From positions 1 through 64,000 of the forward strand of contig JAUTXW010005214.1 of NCBI GenBank assembly GCA_030620095.1: a stretch of 64,000 nucleotides of DNA. Direction: 5' to 3'. Below, piece by piece: positions 21,739-33,061 of the stretch. The number at the start of each line of letters is the position of its first letter. Position 1 is the first letter of the stretch. The position numbers were made by a program, and so were the translations under genes. The notes under the pieces are model-generated. The model did no database searches. It was not told the DNA's origin and saw only the letters and a program-made list of their open reading frames with translations. This DNA is from Kuschelorhynchus macadamiae (Eukaryota; Arthropoda; Insecta; Coleoptera; Curculionidae).

Positions 21739-24590
21739 ATAATAATAATAATAATAATAATCATAATAATAATCTTTATTGTCTAACAGATACATTCATT
21801 TATAAGACAATTGAGCATGAAATAGGAGACATAATATAATAATAACAATATCATTTAGATAAGCTAATATGTATACAATTAATGTAATTTGAACTAAAAA
21901 TGAAAAAAGAGCAATAGATTTCTACCAATAAAATTAAAAGTAAATTATAAAGGTCTTCATTCAAGGCACAAGAATCTATTCTTTAAGAGTGTTGTAAGCT
22001 TAGCGAGTGTATGATACTGTAAATCAATATCATTACAAGTACCGTTGAAGATATTCATAGCCTGATATAATGGCGTTTTCATGAGAAAATTGGTTTATGG
22101 GGTCGGCAAATGGAAAACAGAGAATACTCTAGTGGACCTAGCAGGAACGTGAAAGAGGGCTTGCTGCAACAGCATCGGGCAGTCAATATAGTACTTACAT
22201 AACTTTATAAGAAATGTAACCATATGATAGCATCTACGGCACGTTAACAACGGCAGCTGAAATTGCTTGGTCAGCAGAATCTCATCAATGCCTTTAGCAG
22301 GATACACTTTATCCCGCCTGAACATTAAAAACTTAGCAAACTTCCTCTGGACACTCTCTAATTGGCTGACATATTTAGTATAAATTGGATTCTATATAAT
22401 TGCACCATATTCAAGTCTCGAGAGCACATAGCTAGAATATAAGGTTTTAAGTGTTGAGATATTCTCGAAACCAGTGGAATTGCGAATTATAAAACCCAGC
22501 GTCTTTAAGGCAGAATTGCAAATTCCATCAATGTGGTCAGCAAAAGAGAGCTTAGGATCGAATACAATTCCAAGGTCCTTGAAAGTGTCACAACGCCGAA
22601 TATTGTTGGTATCTATGTTATATTGAAAGTCGATACTATGGACTTTATTAGTGTATGTCATCACGAAGCACTTATCCGCATTTAATGGTAGCTTGTTCAT
22701 TACACACCAGCGTTGAATAGATTTTATATCCTGCTGCAAGGAAACACAAGCATTTATATCATTTATAACGCAAAAAAGCTTCAAATCGTCGGCAAATAAC
22801 AGAACATTACTGTCGATGTTGTCGCAGATGTCGTTAATAAAAAGTAGAAAAATAAGTGGGGCCAGGTTGCTTCCTTGCGGTGCCCCACTTGTGGCTGTAA
22901 ATTTAGATGATTTATGTCCACGGATTTCAACATATTGCGAACGGTTGCTTAAGTAGGACTCAAAAAAAGAAACAAGATCTCTGCTGAACCCCAATTTGTC
23001 TAGTTTATGTAAAAGTATGGAATGGTCAACCTTGTCAAAGGCTTTCGCAAAGTCATTGTAAACTACATCCACTTGCATCCGGTTTTTCAGGGCATTGCCG
23101 ACAAACTGCGTAAAGCATGCCAAATTACTTATTGTACTACGTTTACTAACAAATCCATGTTGATTAAGAGATATCAATCCCCTAACCTGTGTGATAATAC
23201 AATCATATATTGACATTTCGAAGACCTTAGCAAATACCGGAAGCAAAGAGACTGGTCTGTAGTTCGATATTACATTAACATCACCTTTTTTAAAAACCGG
23301 AATAATTTTAGCTTTCTTCCATACATCCGGAAATGTGTTTAATTTCAGAGACAAATTGAAGATATAAGAGAGAGGTGCCAGCAATGCATGAACACACTCC
23401 TTTACCAAGAAACTGGGAATGTTGTCAGGCCCACAGGTAGGTCTGTCCTTTAATTTCTTCAGAGCAGCAAGTACAACCTGCTCAGAGAGGTGATCCAGGG
23501 TGATATTTAAGTTTGAGGAAAGAGTATCGTTAAAGGGAGTAAAATTTGTCCGTGTGCTATACACACTGCCGAAAAAGCCAGCAAAGGCGTTTGCTATTTC
23601 ATCGGGCTCTGAAAATTGAAGATCTTCAAGCTTAAGAATCTCAAGTATAGCAGTGGATGATTTTTTTGCTCTAGTATACGACCAAAAGGCGGTTGGATCG
23701 CCTTTGATAGAGTCCTCTACTTTAGATATGTAGTTTTTGTAAGCCTCGTCTATCAATCTCTTGATTCTTCCTCGTAGCTCATTAAACTGGTCACGGTGAT
23801 ATACTGACTGTGATTTCTATTTTTGAAAAAATCTATGTTTATGCTTTATACATTTAATGATTTCAGCTGTGAACCAAACAAGAAATGTTCTGGGCACACA
23901 CAAATCAAATATATTATGCAAATCCCTGTAAAGTATATGACATGCCTCATCAACATCATTTGAAGAGTATAGGTCTGCCCAGGTGGCATTGACCACCATA
24001 TCGTAGAGAAGTGGAAAGTTGGCTTTTCTAAAATTAAGTTTAGTCTGAGCTATATTGACAGGAAAGTTTTTAAATTTTGATTTGACATTTATTGAGATGT
24101 TCAAAGGCGGATGATGACTATCCACTTCAACCAGAGGGATTGTTTCTCTATTTACATTGCAATTCACGCTAGAGAGGACTAGATCTAAGATCACATTATT
24201 AGCAGTCAGAACATTGTTATACTGTTCTAAAGAGAGCACTGATTCGTACCTTAAATGAAGTTTACAGCACACTAAGTCAACACCCACAACATTAACATCC
24301 TGAAGATCAACCTGTGTTGGTTTGAGTTCTTTCTTTACTGCTAGTGCCACTCCACCGCCTCTTGATATACCCATTTCAGTGAGGTTTCTGTCACATCTAA
24401 ACACCGAATATCTCTCATCAAATATCAACTATTTGTTCGCTTGAAGATATATTGCCTTGAATCCAACTGTCGGTGATGCCAACAACGTCATAATCACTTC
24501 CACATATTGATTTATAAAATGAATCAGTTTTTCTATTCAGTCCCCTAACATTCTGATAAATACATTCAATGTCACGGCGAGATGAGAGGC
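21739..24590 (-). mobile_element. LINE B: 5'-truncated non-LTR retrotransposon
   Basis: The 3' end is a repeated AAT/ATT tail at 21739-21775. The element then reads leftward as ORF2 and breaks at about 24590 inside the endonuclease (NVRGLNRKTDSFYKSICGS). The left arm of the host transposon resumes at about 24600 (TTCAATATGGCCGTTCTGT), so the insertion limits are clear. Confidence 0.85.
22095..24545 (-). pseudogene. LINE B ORF2: endonuclease remnant and largely intact reverse transcriptase
   Basis: 22392-23756 is an uninterrupted 454-codon stretch: linker and RT with YRPVSLLPVFAKVFE, HGFVSKRST, VYNDFAKAFDKVDHSIL, SGAPQGSNLAPLIFLLFIND and the catalytic LLFADDLKLF. The endonuclease (23817-24545) lacks its N-terminus and has lost much of its middle, but keeps YDVVGITDSWIQ, GGGVALAVKKEL, LDLVLSS and the VEVDSHHPP catalytic His. 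The 22095-22325 piece is the C-terminal tail after a break near 22380. The intact RT core suggests fairly recent insertion. Confidence 0.88.
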
Positions 24591-25159
24591 TTTGAAATCA
24601 GTAATTTATTGTTCTTTTGTTTTTCCTTCAATATGGCCGTTCTGTAATCACTTACTTAGCCACTTTTTTGCCTTTAATTCCAAAACTAAGGTATTTACTG
24701 ATCAAGAAAAAGCCAATATTTTAAAAATATACTTTCGTGTAAATAAATATCGTGACACACGAAATCAATACACGAGAGAGGATCCTGATTTAGTTGCTCC
24801 CTCAATATCTACGATTTATTACATTGTGAAGAATTTTGAGAACAGAAAAACTTTGATTAGGAAAAAGAGGACAACCACCAGAAAGGTAAGGAAATTAAAC
24901 CTATTATTATTGTTTTCAACAAAATATAATTCATGTTTTTGTTTGTAGAAGACCCAGAACGATCTATCGAAGACGCAGTGATAAACTTAAATAAAAAAAG
25001 TGGAAAATTTACGAAACCTTAAAGCACTACAAGTATAAACCTTATAGGTTTAGACCGGTACAAAATTTAACTCCATTGAATAAAATACAGAGTCGCATTT
25101 TCTCAAGAGATGTTGACAAGAATACAGAATGGTCCTAATATTACAGATATTAGGATTAG

Positions 25160-27440
25160 GAGAATGTTAGTCAAAGTCAAAGTCAAAAATTGCTTTATTG
25201 TTTAAGATAAAATCTTGTTACAAAGCCAAAGGTAGAAATATATAAACCAACAAGCAGTAAAAAATATATAAGTAAAAGTAGATAACAATAAGAAATAAAA
25301 ACAGCGAGTTATAAAAAAACACACATCAAAAGCACTAATATAATATAAATATACATACATACTTAAATATAAAGAACACTAAACAGAGACTTGGAATGAG
25401 GAAGTCTATCCAGTGCCACAATACATCATTGAAAAATTCCAGAAGGCCATAATAAGCTTTTTTGAGTAATATGCATTTAAGAGAAGATTTAAATGTTTTA
25501 ATATTATTCAAAGTTCTCACACTCTCTGGTAGGTGGTTGAATATCTTCCTACCTGTATAGAATATTGAGCTTTTAACTCGTGAAGTGTGAGGTATGGGCA
25601 GTGGCAGAGCTTCAGTTTGTCTTGTATCATAATGATTATAATATTATCGATTTTTAAATTTTTTAAACATCATGCAAGCTGTGTCGAAAATAAAAATACA
25701 AGTTAGAGTTAGGATTTTGCGATTAATAAATAGTGGTCTACAAGAATCTCTACCACTTACCCCGCACATATACCTCACTGCCCTCTTTTGCAGAACAAAA
25801 ACTAACTTTATCAGATATTGGCTCGAATTACCCCAGAAGCAGACCCCATAACGCAAATGGGATTATATTAAAGCCGAATATACTGATTTCGCAATGTGTT
25901 CATCCAACTCGTTCGATACAACTCTCAAGGCATAACATCCCGATGCCAGACTATTGCATACTTTCAAAATATGATCCTTAAAAGTTAACTTAGTGTCTAT
26001 GGCTACACCCAAAAATTTAATATTAGATTTTCTAGCGAACACCCAAAATGCATAATGTTGGTCTTAGAAATGTTGAAAGAAAGGTGATTAGCATCACACC
26101 ACCCTTTAATTTGTTCAACATCATTTGCGGTTGCATGAGTTAGCCCCTCAGGATTTCTGGAATGCCACAAAACTGAGGTATCATCGGCAAAAATTGTGAA
26201 TCCACCCTTGATTTTCAATGATGCTAGATCATTTATATAGACAAAAAATAAAATTGGTCCTAGAACAGAACCCTGAGGTACTCCCGAAATAATTTCTCGT
26301 TTATTAGAATCAACCTCGTGCAACCTGACGCTCTGACATCGTCCGGAGAGATAAGACCCAAACCAGTGAAGAGCACTTCCCCTGAAACCATACCACTCTA
26401 GCTTCCGCAACAGTATTCCATGATCCACGCAATCGGAAGCTTTAGCGAGATCACAAAAAACTGCCGCAGCCGCCTCACCCTCATTTATGTAAAGATACAG
26501 ATTATCAAGAAATGCAAAAATTGCATCTCCTATACTCCTACCACTCTGAAAACCAAATTGATCAACAGTTAAGATTTAGTGCTTCTCTAAGTACGAGATA
26601 ACTCTTTTTTGTACTTTTTCAACTACTTTAGCAATCGTAGGTAACAAGGGGATTGGTCTAAAATTTGCATGAGTAGTCACATCACCGCCCTTATGAATTG
26701 GAATGACTGCAGAGATTCAGGAAAGATTCCTGCAACGAAAGAATCATTTCCCGTCACAAATGCGTTCAAAGTAGACTCTGGTAAAGTAACACCCTCACCG
26801 AAATTTCATCGCATCCTGAAGCATTTTTATTTTTAATATCGTTATATATCATCCTAATTTAACGGCTTTAAAAACTGTAGTGGATTACACCTTGGCGATA
26901 TCTGATTAGCGAGATTTTCGGTGATAGAGCAATAAAATTCATTAAATTCCTCAGGTCTTATATCGACATCAGATACATCATAACTACCAGATTTTCCCCT
27001 GAGTGGATTAACAATTTTCCAGCTCTCTTTTTGTTTATTGTTCGAAGATGAAATACGTGAATCCTAATAGTTTTTTTGTGCTATTTTTAATGTTTTTCTG
27101 TATATAGATCTGTACTTATTGAAGTAATTAACAAAGAAGTCACAAGTTATGAAATATTTCCGCAAAGTGTGTAGAGAGCGCATATTTTTGCTGGAAACTT
27201 TAATGCCCGTTGTGATCCAAGGCTGCCCTTTTTTGTTTTTAATGTTAACAACTGGAAATGACCGGTCAAAGACTGTAAATCTGTAATCCGACTATGGAAT
27301 TCTTTTAGGGGGTCACCAGAAGAGGCCCCACCTAACCAGCCAATAGTCAAGCAGTTCTGAGAGAAATTTTTTAAATTTTTCTTACAGAATATCCTCCCCC
27401 TTCTCGTTTTTTGTGGAGCCTTCTGTACATCATATGGTAT
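25160..27440 (-). mobile_element. LINE C: degraded non-LTR retrotransposon
   Basis: The 3' end carries a GTCAAAGTCAAAGTC repeat at 25158-25172 and interrupts the host transposase at 25150; the transposase resumes at about 27445. Only ORF2 remnants remain. The same family left a fragment at 53640-54300. Confidence 0.75.
25644..27150 (-). pseudogene. LINE C reverse transcriptase, fragmented
   Basis: 26003-26428 carries the RT fingers and palm: MDHGILLRKLEWYGFRGSAL, IISGVPQGSVLGPILFF, then FTIFADDTSVLWHS, the catalytic box. 25644-25856 is the C-terminal thumb-like region, RYGVCFWGNSSQYLIKLVFV. Upstream of 26430 the frame is broken repeatedly; DQFGFQSGRS-like and PLLPTIAKVVEK-like words can be read near 26550-26650 in shifting frames. 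No endonuclease is recognisable. Confidence 0.75.
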
Positions 27441-28666
27441 GACACAGAACACCGTTATTCACCGACGAGGCTGCGTTTACCACCGCAGGTATGTTTAATA
27501 GAAAAAACAAACATTTTTGGACAACCACAAATCCCTATAAAAAACAAATTGTACGAATTCAGGGTCGGAAGTCTATTAACATTTGGTGCTGTATGATAGA
27601 TAATAGAGTTTTGGGGCCTGTAGTAATAGAGAATACTTTGAATGGCCAAAGATATGTATATCTTCTACGAAATCAGATCGATGAAGTTTGAGAACAGCTA
27701 CCTCTCCGAGTTTTGAACAACCTTATTTGGCACCAGGACGGTGCCCCTCCACACAATTGCATTGAAGTTACCCAATATCTAAACAACAAATATGATCTGT
27801 GGATAGGAAGACAGGGACACATAAATTGGCTAGCGAATAGACTCGATCTTTCGCCTGTCGATTTTTTTTATGGGGATCATTCAAGAATAAAGTATATTAC
27901 AATAGACCAACCACTATTCGCGAATTAGCCGAAAAAATACAACCATGAAATTAACAATTTAAATCAAAATAATTCCGAATTCACTTTTAAAGCCATAACT
28001 CGCAAATTTTCAGAATTATTACAGAAATGTATATTGAATCAAGGCGACTAATAATTTGACTTTTTTATTTGTTAGTTTCTTGTTTGTTTTCTACAGATAT
28101 CGTTACTGTAACTTGTTTAATATAAAAATAATACCAAAAAGCTTGTTACTTCATTTTCTACAAGTAGGTAGGTATATGCGTTAATGACAGAACGACCATA
28201 TATGAAAAGCAAAACAGTTGAACTGAAAGCCGCCCACTTTTCCAAGGCAAAGCGCATAATATTTTAAAACAAGTTGATAAGTGAGTGACAGAACGGCCAT
28301 TTTGAAGTAAAAACAATTGAGACCAAAGCTTTCTGTTATTTCTACTATATTTAAGCCAGAGCGGATAATTTTTCCACGTTTTTCCAAAATTAGGGGATAA
28401 TGGTTACAGTGAGCATAAACAAACCATCTATTTTTGGAATCAGGAGAAAAAGCTCTTCTCAATAAACTAAAAATATACAGGGTGTTCCATTTAAAATAAC
28501 AAAGCTGATGCTCATTTTCCTAATTTCCGATGTTCATATGTTTATTTTTTGATAACAAATTCTGACGATTCAGTCTAAATCCTAAAACTTTTGTGTGTAA
28601 AATTTTTTGATATCTTGAGAAATAAAGCGTATAGACCCCATTCAAAATATAACCGAACACCCCGTA

Positions 28667-29379
28667 CATATTATGTATAATATCTTAAGTGGGTTATGTC
28701 TAAAGCTGTACTCTGGCAAAAATTGACATTAAAAACTTTAAAACTTTTGAATTATTGCTTCCAAACCATCCTTTAATAGTCCGTACTTACTGTAAATGTG
28801 TGAGAAAAAAAACTAGAAAAACTAGTAAATCTCTGCGGTTTGACTAATAAATAATTCCAATCAAAATACAGACGTCGCTGATAAAATTTGATAACCTTTC
28901 ACTTGCACTTGTTATCAACAATTCGCCGATACCAAACCGATTTTGGAAATATAAATCGATTTCGTTAGACATAGGCTCAGTGGCGTTTTACCTCTCTCTT
29001 GAAGTTTAGTTCGAGTTTTAGTCTTTTTTAACCGTCCTCAAAAAATTAGTAGGTCTTCAATTCAACTCTGTGTATTATTTCTTTTTATATGTGAACAGGA
29101 TCTCCAAAATTCCAATACACATATGGGGATATAAATCGGTTAAATTAAGACAAAGCGGAGTACTTAAGAGCTAAATTAATTGTTGCTTACAAATTTAAAA
29201 AAAATCGAGTACTTGCGGAAATCTCCGAAAAAACTGAAAATCGAATTTTTTTATTTTATTTTCTCCTGCAAATTATTATTATTATTACCGAAATTGACAA
29301 TCAATTTTTCAAAAAATGTTGGGTTCCAGGCCCATCCATCACGGATGCTTGCATCAAAAGGAGTGGACTAGTTTCTATT
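28667..29379. other. Sequence without recognised features
   Basis: No coding similarity or transposon end was identified. A CAGTGGCGT word occurs near 28979. Confidence 0.4.
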
Positions 29380-31490
29380 AGTTCTATGTGTTGTCCTGTA
29401 AGAATTTTGTCACTATGTGGCAAATTCTGAGCAGTACTGCCTTCTGGATATAGGTGAAGGTGTTAGTATGCAGTCTTATAATTTTCAGGTTTTTCTCTTC
29501 TAGTGTTTTTGGAACTAGTTCAGTTGATGATGATCGATATCACATGAACCTTATTCAGACCACACATCTGTTCTATCTTAATGGCCAGCTCCGCGTATTT
29601 GACCTTTTTCTCTTGATATTTATCCAACACGTATTTATTGTTGGGTATAGCAACATCTATCAAATAAACTGTTTTTGCTTCCTTATTTAATAGTACCACA
29701 TCAAGCCCATTATTTGTCACCCGTCTGTCGGTGATAATTGCTCGGTTGTAGTCAGTTTGAAGGCATTATTCTCAAGCACTAAACTTGGTTGGTATTTATA
29801 ATAGAGCACAAAGGTGTTCAGGAGCCCGTATTTATTGGCAAGCTTCTGGTGGATACTACACACCAGGTTTTGTCGCTGGAGGTAGTCCGTTTTTGCTAGG
29901 TAAGTGCAGCCAGATGTTATATGCTGTATATTCGCTGATCTCTCTAAATTTTTGACACTTATCGGATTCAACGGACCGGTCTTTGATGATGATCTCCAGT
30001 GCATCCCTGCTGTTCCTCTGCTAATAAGTTATGACTGTAAATATGGTAATAGATACGATTTGCAATGCATCCTCTTAGGATCTTGTACACGGTGGGCAAA
30101 CAGGTGATGGGCCTGTTCTGGGACGGTCTTTCGGTCCATTTGCCTTTGGGTAGCATAGTTGTAGTATATAGCATTAGAAATGCGGGGGTTGCCTCCGCAT
30201 GATGCATTATTTTAGTAAAATGACTGGCCTGAGCTTCATGGAGAACCTCAAATTTCTTATACCCGAAAATGTGAATATTGTCAACTCCTGGCGACAGTTG
30301 CTCGTTCTCTTAATAAAGCTGCTAACTTCCTTGGTAATAAGAGTCAAATTCCATTTGTGGTGATTGAATCTGATCACATTGAGATTGTATCCATGTAGCA
30401 TTTTGGTTACGGTCTTTTGGTTTTCCCAGATGTCGACCAATACCCGGTCAAGTGTTTTTTTCTCGGCAGCATCTTCTCAGTATTGGTTTGATTTTTGGTG
30501 TTATTGATAACCCGATAAAACTGTCTTTGATTGGTGTTGAAAAGCCAGTTCTGTCGTTTTCTATTTGAGCATTTGTTGTATCTCTGCAGACGTTTAGCTT
30601 TAGTTTTAGTTTTGGATTTAATGTATCTTGATACACATCTAAGTTTTTGTTGATGGTTGAGATCGGTGGATTTTGTACCTGTCTTCTTACTACGAGTCTT
30701 AAGTCTGCTGGAGTGGTGTTCATTCTTCCGAAATTCTGTGAGTCTTCCTAGTTCCTGTCTCAAATCGTCAATTGTCTACTCAAGTCTTTTCTGCTATATG
30801 GGTGTTTGTTGGTGTGTAGCTTTGTTGTTTATGGCATCTAAGGATCGCAACAGCAGAGCAGTAGCTGAGTGTGTGGAGCTTCTCAAGGGTGTCATACTCC
30901 AAACTAAACTCTGCTAGTATGTTGTTGAAAATCTTAAAGATGCTGTGAGTCTCCCGACTAGTTCTAAGTTTCGTTAGCTTAGGTTTTTGAGTTGGATCTA
31001 GGCCGTTAAACTCACCAATAGCTTTTTGGAGTTCGTTGTATACTGATACTTTTCCATTGTCCTGCCAACAACAGGCTCTGTCAATGACGTGTCTGGGAGA
31101 TTCGTTTTCACCTATGTTTTCTTCATTTCATACTTCCTTCTCGGGTGCCTCTGTTGAAGGCAGATGGATGGGCTCAACGTATTCAAGTTCAAGCTGCACC
31201 TCTCCGTTAAGTTGTTTCAGGATTGGTTCAACCAAAAATTTATTCCGAAAAATTACCCGCCGTTGGTCAGCAATGCGCTGTTCGGTGATGTTCTGAAGAT
31301 CCGGGTATTTCTGAAGAAAAGCACTGTGAAGGCCGTCCGGTAGGTGGTTAAGTCGGTCTCAAATCTGGTGATTTCATACGTTTCCTTGACTTTCCAGCCT
31401 TCACGGCCTGAGGATTGGTGATATGCGTCTCCAAAGAAACAGCGAGGGTTGGGCGTGTGGCGTCGGTGGTTGATGTTACAAGGGGGGGGT
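29380..31490 (-). mobile_element. R2/R4-type LINE remnant with restriction-like endonuclease, internally deleted
   Basis: Minus-strand pieces in order: an N-terminal region (ISEQRIADQRRVIFRNKFLV near 31230-31300), an Arg/Lys-rich stretch (RQNWLFNTNQRQFYRVINN, 30407-30763), the first RT motifs (WTERPSQNRPITCLPTVYKI, 30000-30207) and then directly the C-terminal region. That region (LAKTDYLQRQNLVCSIHQKL, 29717-30004) ends in DVVLLNKEAKTVYLIDVAIP (29520-29720), the PD-(D/E)XK-type endonuclease core typical of R2/R4/Dong-like elements. The catalytic RT palm is missing, so the copy is internally deleted as well as frameshifted. Such elements often choose specific targets; no rRNA-gene sequence flanks this copy. 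Confidence 0.72.
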
Positions 31491-33061
31491 GAGGTTTTTA
31501 TTATTATTATTATTATATTTGCTGTCTAAATTTTTAATGCGTGTCCTTATTATTTATTTCCTAATACAAATTTTTCTTGCATTATTTCTAAAGTATTATT
31601 AGAGAAATTAAATCTACAATACGTTTGGAATGCCCTATATTCCACATTCGTGGACTAGGGTCCGCGCTTTCTACAAACTACACTCGTGCGGAATATACGC
31701 CATTCCAACTTATTGTGGAATATAGCATTCTTCTGCTTCTAAATAACGAGCTTTGGTCGTGCAAAAAGCGCTTTTCCTTCTTTAATAAGGCTTCCGCTTT
31801 AATGCAATCCACACACTGAATGAATCTCTTTATTCAACTCTAACATCTTCTTGATTTTGTTTTCGATTTTCGACAGGCAGACTAGTAAATAGTGTTCTTT
31901 ACGTCTTCTAATCATCGGTTCAGTGGCGCAATCAGGAGTGAGAGTATGAGCATGCAGCCCCTACCAAAACAAAACGTATATGCGTTTTTGGCCCGGCTGA
32001 CTTTGTTCTGCTTTTTCCGTTATATGGCGTGATGAGTTTCCAGTGGAATTATAGGAATATGGGGCGCATTCACCACATCGTCCAAAAATGCTATTGAAGA
32101 AAAACATATTGGTTTTATAGAAAAAATACGCAATTAAACAATACAAAAAATAGTGTTAAAAGGTCTCGGTAACTAGGCGGCCATTTAAAAAAAATCATTT
32201 AAATTCGTGCAGTCCAACTCTCTTACAGACTTGCTGAAAAATCTGGCTCAGGGTCGGTTGCACAAAGCTCAAATAAAGTTTAGAATGTTTAAGGGAATGT
32301 CAAATTTGAGAGTGTAGATTTCTGTAAGAAACTTGTCAAATCCGAAAGTTCGGTTAAATATTCTAAACAGCAATTAAGTGTTGAGCAATCGGAGGTTAGT
32401 GTTTTAAATATATAGATAGATTTTTAATTCTTCCGTGGCTATGGACCCCCCCCTTTTGTACATTAAGAGTATTATTTTATCATTCATTTGAAAGTGAGGA
32501 CCTTTTTTTAAAAGTTCAGCCTTTGTTTCATTGTGCCTTGGTCTAAGCCTTTGATTCACTTGAATTTGATATGACCCATAATTTCGATATATTTTCAGCT
32601 CGTTCCAGTCGAGTTTTGCAAATTATTTTCAAATTGAGAAAAGTTATGATTTTTTTCCATTTGTTAGGAGTAGTGAAGTGTGTGTGACCCATTTTAGTTC
32701 AGTACATAGTCACAGTATATATGGGTTACATATACTGTCTTTTCATTTTTATTGGGCGCCATTTTGTTCCATGATATTGAATTACAACGAATATTTTGCC
32801 ATTTTCTTTCTACCTATGCCACATTTGACTTTTGGGCATAATTTAAAATAAATACAAAAAGTAGTTTTTACATTGACACATACGGTCATTTTGTTACGTT
32901 TATCCCATTTTCAAATTTAATCTTTCTGCAAAAAATTATTTGGCCGCCATTTCGTTTCGCCATCTTAAACTTAAATTTATGTTATCAATCTTTAACTATT
33001 CCGTTGGTCCGCAGATATTTCCGAGATTTTCTAAAAGGTTTTCGATAACGGTCCTCCGGTT
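31491..33061. other. Mostly non-coding sequence with an ATT microsatellite and one MITE
   Basis: An (ATT)n run lies at about 31496-31522. No protein similarity was recognised. A small MITE at 32256-32392 is listed separately. Confidence 0.4.
32256..32392. repeat. Short MITE with GGTTGCACAAAG ends
   Basis: The left end GGTTGCACAAAGCTCAAAT and AGTTTAGAATGTTTAA pair with TTAAATATTCTAAAC and TTAAGTGTTGAGCAATC on the right. A related copy lies at 56528-56653. No coding capacity. Confidence 0.6.

Larger units (their letters stand above)
24690..28050 (+). pseudogene. Tc1/mariner-like transposase split by LINE C
   Basis: The N-terminal part (FTDQEKANILKIYFRVNKYR, PSISTIYYIVKNFEN) ends at a likely 63-bp intron (24886-24948, GTAAGG to TTTGTAG) and continues, frameshifted, as KPYRFRPVQNLTPLNKIQ up to about 25150. 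After the LINE the protein resumes near 27450 with LFTDEAAFTTAGMFNRKN, the first catalytic Asp. WCCMIDNRVLGPVVIENTL follows, then the second Asp in LIWHQDGAPPHN and the third in LSPVDFF, 40 residues on; a lost base then shifts the frame of the FLWG box. Stops and shifts occur at about 25020, 27690 and 27870. Its lineage is near, but distinct from, the other three transposases. Confidence 0.78.
21355..28664 (+). mobile_element. Long-arm Tc1/mariner-like element invaded by two LINEs
   Basis: The left end is CAGAGTGTTCGATTATATTT after TA (21353-21354); the right end is AAATATAACCGAACACCCCG before TA (28665-28666). The arms 21355-21738 and about 28180-28664 are inverted copies, including CTCACTGTAACCATTATCCC and TTTTGATAACAAATTCTGAC blocks. 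Each arm contains an inner ACACCCTGTATATTTTTAG boundary (about 21490-21510 and 28470-28480). The plus-strand transposase is between the arms. LINE B (21739-24590) interrupts the left arm and LINE C (about 25160-27440) the transposase. Confidence 0.8.
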
